10,076 nt of DNA. Origin: Parcubacteria group bacterium CG11_big_fil_rev_8_21_14_0_20_41_14 (lineage in GTDB: Bacteria > Patescibacteriota > Patescibacteriia > UBA2169). The notes under the pieces are model-generated. The model searched no databases. It saw only the letters and a list, made by a program, of their open reading frames with translations, and was not told the DNA's origin. Position 1 is the stretch's first letter, and each line of letters starts with the position of its first letter. Shown one piece after another: positions 5,881 to 10,076 of the stretch. A program made the position numbers and the translations under genes. The stretch covers positions 1 through 10,076 of the forward strand of contig PCVT01000128.1 in the NCBI GenBank assembly GCA_002787075.1. Reading direction: 5' to 3'.

Positions 5881-7704
5881 CTATTGCATCGCGTTCGCCC
5901 AAAAAATCAATGTCCCCTGCTCCTGCCCAAACCCGGAATACGACGCAGGAACTGACAGCGTCACATTCACCACAGAAGACGAATCAGAAGAAATCACCTT
6001 TTGCCACTGTACTGGCGAAACATTATCAAGCCGCGTATTAGCAACGAACAATTGCGAACCCTCAACCTGCGCAGTAGTACTCATAGCCACAGACCCATTA
6101 TTCGTAATAGTTGCCTGCTTAGTAGCCGACTGCCCAGGAACTAAAGTGCCAAACGATAAATCCCCACTCACCCCGAAAATCACGCTTGATTCACCCGGCT
6201 CTTCTCCACCAGTACCAGGATTCTTCGATCCGGACGAACCAATAATCACAGACATTTCTATGCTTTGGGACGATCCTCCATTGCCACTGATTACTAAAAT
6301 CTTTTCTGATCGAACAGATGCATCTGCCTCAGCATATAAATAATATGCCCCATCTTGCTCCCAAGACAATGTTACTTGACCTTGCGCATTCGTGACAAAC
6401 GATTCAGACCCGCGCTTTAAAGTCGCGCCTGACAAAGCTTGCCAAGAACCATTGTTATACTGCTCAATAGTCGCGACCGTAGTATCTCCAACACTAACAG
6501 ATGATTCCGAATGCACAACGCGCAAAGGCAAAGCATCCCAAGCCCCATAGTACCATAAAACATCATCGCCATTTGATAACACATAATCCCCAGCCCCAAC
6601 TTGAGCCATTTCATAATTCGGCAGATATGACCATCCATCCATTCCAGATGCTGCCTCAGAAGCAATAGTGGTAAGATATGGGCCATACTGCGTGTCCTGA
6701 ATCGCGTATGTATATCCGCATTCCGCGCTAGATGATTTAATAACATCTAAAGCAGTTCTGCCTTGCGCAGTATCCAAAACACACACAGTATCATCCGCGC
6801 CTTCAATGCGCAATGAAACAGTCGCCGGAGAGCTGATTGATGTCACAGGATAGAACTTCCCTGCCAGCGCTATGCCTGCGTATGAAGAAGATACTGGAGT
6901 AAACAAATCAGGAGAAGACGCATTCGCGTCAAACAAGAAATATCCGCTTTCCTGCAATCGCGCTTCTAGATAATCAACCGGACTTATGCCCGCTGGCGCG
7001 TAAAAACTCACACTCTCACCAAGCGCGTTAATCGCGGATAAGCCCCAAGCGGTTGAAGCAGTGTTAGACAAGTCGCCATCAGACATTCCAAATCCGCCAT
7101 CATTGTTCTGCGCGTTAGTAAGATACTCTACAGCATCAGATATTGACGAATCTGTTTTATCTACGCCAGCGGACAATAAAGACATAATGCCCATGGCAGT
7201 ATAATCCACCATTGCCTCACTTGCGGTCGCATCCCAGCTCCATCCCCCATCAAGAGTTTGTTTTGATTTGATATAATTCACTTCTTGCGTTACCAGAGAA
7301 TCGGAATTTGATACTCCGGCGGCTTTTAAAGCCAGTAAAGAAAAAATATCATCATTTAAATAGGCACTTTCCCCGATTTGCCCGCTTGAAGATAACTGAC
7401 CAAGGCCATACACCAAATTCTCATTCCCAAACGAACGCGGATCCTCACCTAAGGCAGTAATAGCCAAAATATATGTGGCATAATCATTGGCTGAACTTCC
7501 ATCAAGCTCCTTCAGAAAAGACGCATTACTGACACTACCTCCTAAAGCCCTGCGCGCAATCACAGTCCAGTCTGTCTGCGGATTCACGCTTTCAAGATAT
7601 GCAAGCACAGACGGCGCAACCGCGGCTCTTGATTGTTGTAATGCCCCAATAATAGGCAACACAACAACTACCACCCCCAAAAGAAATATTGATATTTTTT
7701 TCAT
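5881..7704 (-). CDS. Secreted transcobalamin-like protein: alpha/alpha toroid, DUF4430, Ig-like C-terminus
   Basis: A 607-residue protein starting at the ATG 7702-7704, which gives a good signal peptide (MKKISIFLLG, hydrophobic to about residue 22, cleavage near 28). Residues about 30-285 form an alpha/alpha-toroid of the prenyltransferase/squalene-cyclase type, with repeat signatures QTLDGGWSWD (149-158) and QNNDGGFGMSDGD (199-211), the latter followed by TASTAWGLSAINAL. Residues about 295-388 are a DUF4430 domain (VSLRIEGADDTVC at the start, GYTY, GWSYLPNY, LSNGDDVLWYYG at the end). A beta-rich region follows, then a final Ig-like domain (510-605, LSFGTLVPGQS). Toroid plus DUF4430 is the order of eukaryotic transcobalamin and intrinsic factor, which sandwich cobalamin between the two domains. 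A cobalamin riboswitch upstream strongly supports a B12 role. No membrane anchor is seen at the C-terminus. A longer reading to 7842 merely translates the riboswitch leader and a repeat and is rejected. Confidence 0.9.
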   Translation of the reverse strand: MKKISIFLLGVVVVVLPIIGALQQSRAAVAPSVLAYLESVNPQTDWTVIARRALGGSVSNASFLKELDGSSANDYATYILAITALGEDPRSFGNENLVYGLGQLSSSGQIGESAYLNDDIFSLLALKAAGVSNSDSLVTQEVNYIKSKQTLDGGWSWDATASEAMVDYTAMGIMSLLSAGVDKTDSSISDAVEYLTNAQNNDGGFGMSDGDLSNTASTAWGLSAINALGESVSFYAPAGISPVDYLEARLQESGYFLFDANASSPDLFTPVSSSYAGIALAGKFYPVTSISSPATVSLRIEGADDTVCVLDTAQGRTALDVIKSSSAECGYTYAIQDTQYGPYLTTIASEAASGMDGWSYLPNYEMAQVGAGDYVLSNGDDVLWYYGAWDALPLRVVHSESSVSVGDTTVATIEQYNNGSWQALSGATLKRGSESFVTNAQGQVTLSWEQDGAYYLYAEADASVRSEKILVISGNGGSSQSIEMSVIIGSSGSKNPGTGGEEPGESSVIFGVSGDLSFGTLVPGQSATKQATITNNGSVAMSTTAQVEGSQLFVANTRLDNVSPVQWQKVISSDSSSVVNVTLSVPASYSGFGQEQGTLIFWANAMQ

Positions 7705-7716
7705 AGTTATATAATT

Positions 7717-7739
7717 AAAAAACCTGCTTCTTGAGCAGG
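7717..7739 (-). terminator. Intrinsic terminator in the leader of the transcobalamin-like gene
   Basis: On the minus strand a perfect 6-bp stem CCTGCT/AGCAGG (7739-7734 with 7728-7723) and 5-nt loop is followed directly by six T (7722-7717). It ends only 12 bp before the ATG of the downstream gene, which suits a riboswitch expression platform better than the end of nrdJ about 350 bp upstream. The upstream string GAGCAAGG (7768-7761) can pair with CCCTGCTC (7740-7733) with one mismatch and would block the terminator, so it is a candidate antiterminator. Confidence 0.65.
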
Positions 7740-7784
7740 GTTTACACAGCACTAACGTATCCTTGCTCGAGGAACTGAATAAAT

Positions 7785-7837
7785 CGTCATTCTGAACTTG
7801 ATTCAGAATCAGATGCTGAAATAAATTCAGCATGACG
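7785..7837. repeat. 53-bp palindromic dispersed-type repeat (three-way-junction fold)
   Basis: An outer stem CGTCA/TGACG (7785-7789 with 7833-7837) encloses two perfect 7-bp hairpins: TTCTGAA/TTCAGAA (7790-7796, 7802-7808) and TGCTGAA/TTCAGCA (7814-7820, 7826-7832), each with a 5-nt loop. The minus-strand reading encodes MLNLFQHLILNQVQNDD. I recognise this peptide type as the spurious translation of a widely dispersed bacterial palindromic repeat. It begins 2 nt after the riboswitch aptamer and precedes the terminator. Copy number cannot be judged from one window. Confidence 0.7.
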
Positions 7838-7839
7838 AT

Positions 7840-7960
7840 CAATTCACTTATCAGCGATCGGACTCGTCGTCTTTTAAAGACGCATTACCGTTGCGGCACA
7901 GCGCCGGAATCTCCACTAAAGGATCACCGGACTTCCCTGATAAAATTAATAAATTGTAGT
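7840..7960 (-). ncRNA. Cobalamin riboswitch (compact, Cbl-II-like)
   Basis: Read on the minus strand, the region holds the conserved B12 aptamer core in order. AGGGAA (7938-7933) is followed by CCGGTGA, then ATTCCGGCGCTG, the CCGCAACGGTAA block (7896-7885), and the 3' core CGAGTCCGAT (7866-7857). Pairings support it: CAATT/AATTG (7956-7952 with 7844-7840), TTATCAG/CTGATAA (7943-7937 with 7854-7848) and CCGG/CCGG (7930-7927 with 7907-7904). Where long riboswitches carry extra helices there is only a 7-bp hairpin (7882-7868), as in the shorter Cbl-II forms. A 12-16 nt insertion capable of a UCC/GGA mini-hairpin lies in the P4 loop. No loop complementary to L5 was found downstream. It sits upstream of the transcobalamin-like gene and very likely turns it off when B12 is plentiful. 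Confidence 0.88.
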
Positions 7961-7966
7961 GTGACC

Positions 7967-7997
7967 ATTATCTTACCACAACTTCATAAGCACGCAA
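7967..7997 (-). promoter_or_regulatory. Possible promoter for the riboswitch transcript
   Basis: On the minus strand GATAAT (7972-7967) is a 5/6 match to a -10 box, with a weak -35-like TTGCGT (7997-7992) at a long 19-bp spacing. The predicted start near 7960 falls 4 nt before the first riboswitch helix, which is the main argument for it. Read-through from nrdJ is the alternative. Confidence 0.4.
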
Positions 7998-8020
7998 TAT
8001 CAAACCTGTGGATAAATGCC

Positions 8021-8056
8021 CGTGTCAGCCCGCCCAATAAAGCACGGGCTGACACG
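8021..8056. repeat. Perfect 12-bp inverted repeat downstream of nrdJ
   Basis: CGTGTCAGCCCG (8021-8032) and CGGGCTGACACG (8045-8056) form a GC-rich 12-bp stem with a 12-nt loop, about 30 bp after the nrdJ stop. No T-run follows on the minus strand, so it is not a standard intrinsic terminator. It could stabilise the 3' end of the nrdJ mRNA, terminate without a U-tract, or be a dispersed repeat. The rest of the gap, outside the riboswitch and its leader, shows no gene. Confidence 0.7.
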
Positions 8057-8084
8057 AAGTCACGACAAGCATGGAAATATAAAA

Positions 8085-10076
8085 TTAACCGCACCTGGAA
8101 AATCCGCATCCTCTGCACAACATGCATCCCTCGCCCATTTCTAGCACGCCACCGCAGGTCGGACATTCAGGCGCGTACCCATTATCAGCAATTGACTGCT
8201 TTATCTGCTCACTATTGCTAACAGCAACTGGCTCATGATTAACCTGCTCTGCTTTTGACGCGATACCAAGATCCAACTGCGCTTGATTGCCTGAAATATG
8301 CCTTTCTAAAATATGCGCTATCGCGTCAGCTAAAGACAAAATTTTGATTCCTCCACCATTGAATGACGGCATAGGCCCGCGAATTCCCTTAAGCTGTTTA
8401 ATCACCTCATCAACCGACACACCAGCGCGCAAAGCCAAAGACGCTAATCGGCAAATTGCTTCTGATTTCGCGGCAAAAAATCCTCCTGCTTTTCCAATGG
8501 TCGCGAACACTTCAAATGGCTTTCCATCATCAGAATCATTCACAGTCACAAACAATTTACCATAAGAAGTATTCACTTTATAGGTCTTGCCCTGCATCAC
8601 TTCAGGACGATCGCGCGGCACTACCTCTTGAACGCCCTGCTCAACTTCTCGCTTATCAATGGATTTATACTCATAACTCCCGCTCTGCTCTTGCACTAGC
8701 TTGCCAGTGCTCTTTTTATCTTTTTTCTTCACGCTATCCAAAGATTCCAATACTGAAATATCCCGCGAATTTTCCCGATAATAGGTCACACCCTTGCATC
8801 CCAAATCATATGCCTTAATATACAACTCTTTCACGTCTTCATGCGTATGATTCTCAGGCGCGTTCACAGTTTTGGAAATAGATGCGTCTGTGTATTTCTG
8901 CGCCACTGCTTGCATTTTTACGTGCTCCAAAGGGGTGAGTTGTTTGGCATTTACAAAATAATCAGGATCCTTTTCTTCGGGATGATTATCTTTCCATTCT
9001 TTGTACAAAGGATGATAAATCAGATGTTCGCCTAATCGATCAGTTCGCTTGAAAGCGAAATCAAACACTGGCTCTATGCCGCTTGAGACACCTGCAAGCA
9101 TGCTGGTCGTTCCGGTTGGAGCCTGGGTCTGCAATACTCCATTGCGTATGCCATATCTATGTATATCTTCTTGAATATCATGAGGCAATTTTTTAATATG
9201 ATAGCCCTGAGAAAATTTTTCCGCGTCAAAATCCGGAAACACGCCTTTTTCTTTTGCAATTTCAATGCTTGCTTTATAGGTTTCATTTTGGATGAATTGA
9301 TACACCTCTTCTGTTAAAGCAATAGCTTCATCTGAACCATACCGCACTTTCAATTTGATAAGAAAATCTGCCAAGCCCATAGTGCCCAACCCCACACGCC
9401 GAACATTCAGTTGTGCAGTGCGATTTTCCTCAAACGCGTATGGTGTGGCATCAATCACATTGTCCATGAGCCGAGTCGCGTAACGGATAGTTTTGCCTAA
9501 ATTTTCATAATCAACGGTTTGGTCTTCTTTAGCAAACGGAACTAAATTAACAGATCCGAGATTGCATACGCCCCAGCCTGGAAGCGGCTGTTCTCCGCAT
9601 GGGTTCACGCAATTAATATGTTCAAAATACCAAGTATTGGACTGCTTTTGGCATCTCTCCATAAATACGCATCCCGGCTCACCGGATAAATGAGCTGATT
9701 CAGTAATCAAATCCCACAAATCCCGCGCTTTAATGGTTTTATATACCTTGCCGCCCCATTTCAAATCCCAGTCAGCATCCTCTTTCACTGCCTGCATGAA
9801 CGCGTCTGAAATGCACACTGAAAGGTTGGCATTTGTTACTTGACCCATGGTGCGCTTGACTGTAATAAATTCCTCAACATCAGGATGGTCATCATCCAGC
9901 ATAAGCATAAGCGCGCCTCTGCGAGATCCGCCTTGGATGACTAATCCAGTCGCATATGAATACAAAGACCCAAATGATACTGCGCCTGATGCTTTTCCGT
10001 TCACACCTTTCACATGCGCGCCACGCGGACGCAAGGTTGATAAATTCACCCCAACGCCTCCGCCGCGGGCCATAAT
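8085..10076 (-). CDS. nrdJ: Adenosylcobalamin-dependent (class II) ribonucleotide reductase, partial
   Basis: A 663-residue C-terminal part of a class II ribonucleotide reductase; the N-terminus lies beyond the right edge. Numbering from the Met encoded at 10071-10073, it shows MARGGGVGVNLSTLRPRGA (1-19), then QGGSRRGALM, the NPCGEQPLPGWGVCNLGSVN active-site block (157-176) and QAPTGTTSMLAGVSSGIEP (317-335). In this block Cys159 is the expected thiyl radical site and Cys170 one of the reducing pair; the partner Cys is in the missing part. A TSCPD-type domain spans about 483-595, followed by a low-complexity linker and a zinc-ribbon-like tail (CPTC 637-640, CMLCRGC 650-656, C661). The enzyme reduces ribonucleotides with adenosylcobalamin and needs no oxygen and no second subunit. 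Its neighbours are a cobalamin riboswitch and a putative B12 capture operon, which fits its cofactor need. Confidence 0.95.
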   Translation of the reverse strand: MMARGGGVGVNLSTLRPRGAHVKGVNGKASGAVSFGSLYSYATGLVIQGGSRRGALMLMLDDDHPDVEEFITVKRTMGQVTNANLSVCISDAFMQAVKEDADWDLKWGGKVYKTIKARDLWDLITESAHLSGEPGCVFMERCQKQSNTWYFEHINCVNPCGEQPLPGWGVCNLGSVNLVPFAKEDQTVDYENLGKTIRYATRLMDNVIDATPYAFEENRTAQLNVRRVGLGTMGLADFLIKLKVRYGSDEAIALTEEVYQFIQNETYKASIEIAKEKGVFPDFDAEKFSQGYHIKKLPHDIQEDIHRYGIRNGVLQTQAPTGTTSMLAGVSSGIEPVFDFAFKRTDRLGEHLIYHPLYKEWKDNHPEEKDPDYFVNAKQLTPLEHVKMQAVAQKYTDASISKTVNAPENHTHEDVKELYIKAYDLGCKGVTYYRENSRDISVLESLDSVKKKDKKSTGKLVQEQSGSYEYKSIDKREVEQGVQEVVPRDRPEVMQGKTYKVNTSYGKLFVTVNDSDDGKPFEVFATIGKAGGFFAAKSEAICRLASLALRAGVSVDEVIKQLKGIRGPMPSFNGGGIKILSLADAIAHILERHISGNQAQLDLGIASKAEQVNHEPVAVSNSEQIKQSIADNGYAPECPTCGGVLEMGEGCMLCRGCGFSRCG

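Noticed and set aside
5627..5902. Leftward 91-codon open frame across the inverted-repeat element
   Set aside because: It spans the 150-bp repeat and overlaps the ends of two real genes, and its composition (Arg/Tyr-rich, no domain) looks like chance coding.
6417..6746. Leftward 109-codon open frame inside the transcobalamin-like gene
   Set aside because: It is an alternative frame of a gene with clear domains; Met/Leu/His-rich with no recognisable fold.
7705..7842. N-terminal extension of the transcobalamin-like protein (start at 7842)
   Set aside because: It would translate the end of the riboswitch, the palindromic repeat and the terminator. The internal Met at 7704 gives a proper signal peptide.
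8021..8056. Palindrome as the standard intrinsic terminator of nrdJ
   Set aside because: No T-run follows the stem on the minus strand, so it is listed as an inverted repeat only.
7984..8166. 60-codon open frame downstream of nrdJ
   Set aside because: It covers the 12-bp palindrome and the nrdJ zinc-ribbon end in another frame; no protein-like features.
1..10076. Recoded genetic code (TGA as glycine)
   Set aside because: TGA acts as a normal stop at the 808-811 ATGA junction, and no gene needs TGA read-through.

Overview
This window most likely comes from a member of the Patescibacteria (candidate phyla radiation). I infer this from the tightly packed small membrane-protein genes, weak or absent Shine-Dalgarno sequences, the class II (B12-dependent) ribonucleotide reductase, a BdbC/DsbB-type oxidase, and many short lineage-type proteins of unknown function. 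TGA is used as an ordinary stop (for example at 808-810), so the TGA=Gly code of Gracilibacteria/Absconditabacteria does not apply. The lineage call rests on gene content, not on a marker gene.

Left half (1-4217), thiol-redox and possible metal cassette. Six genes are transcribed leftwards as one tight operon starting at 3112: a membrane-anchored DsbA-like thioredoxin, a membrane protein with a CLAC motif, a DUF411 protein (CSCC plus SCHT), a membrane protein with HCPLC, a membrane protein with CVIC, and a DoxX-family protein cut by the window edge. Upstream is a small leftward His/Met/Cys-rich membrane or lipoprotein gene. Diverging from it is a rightward DsbB gene (CQLC). Five of the six operon products, and DsbB, carry a CxxC-type motif. 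This suggests an envelope disulfide or copper relay whose oxidant is regenerated by DsbB and the quinone pool. Two extended -10 promoters sit back to back in the 70-bp divergent gap, with predicted leaders of zero and about 8 nt.

Right half (4115-10076), cobalamin supply and use. All genes here run leftwards. A B12-dependent ribonucleotide reductase (nrdJ, 5' end outside the window) is followed by a 380-bp gap. That gap holds a compact cobalamin riboswitch, a dispersed-type palindromic repeat and an intrinsic terminator with a possible antiterminator. Next comes a 607-residue secreted protein with the transcobalamin domain order (alpha/alpha toroid, then DUF4430, then Ig-like domains). After a 150-bp inverted-repeat element come a signal-peptide/Ig-like/one-TM anchor protein, a stand-alone DUF4430 protein, and a DUF6580 integral membrane protein that resembles a transporter S component. 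The simplest reading is a B12 capture and import system, repressed by B12, placed next to the enzyme that needs B12. Extracellular capture by a transcobalamin-like protein is the most interesting proposal in this window.

The last gene of the right half (DUF6580) overlaps the end of dsbB by 103 bp on the opposite strand. No tRNA, rRNA, CRISPR array, transposase or phage gene was seen.
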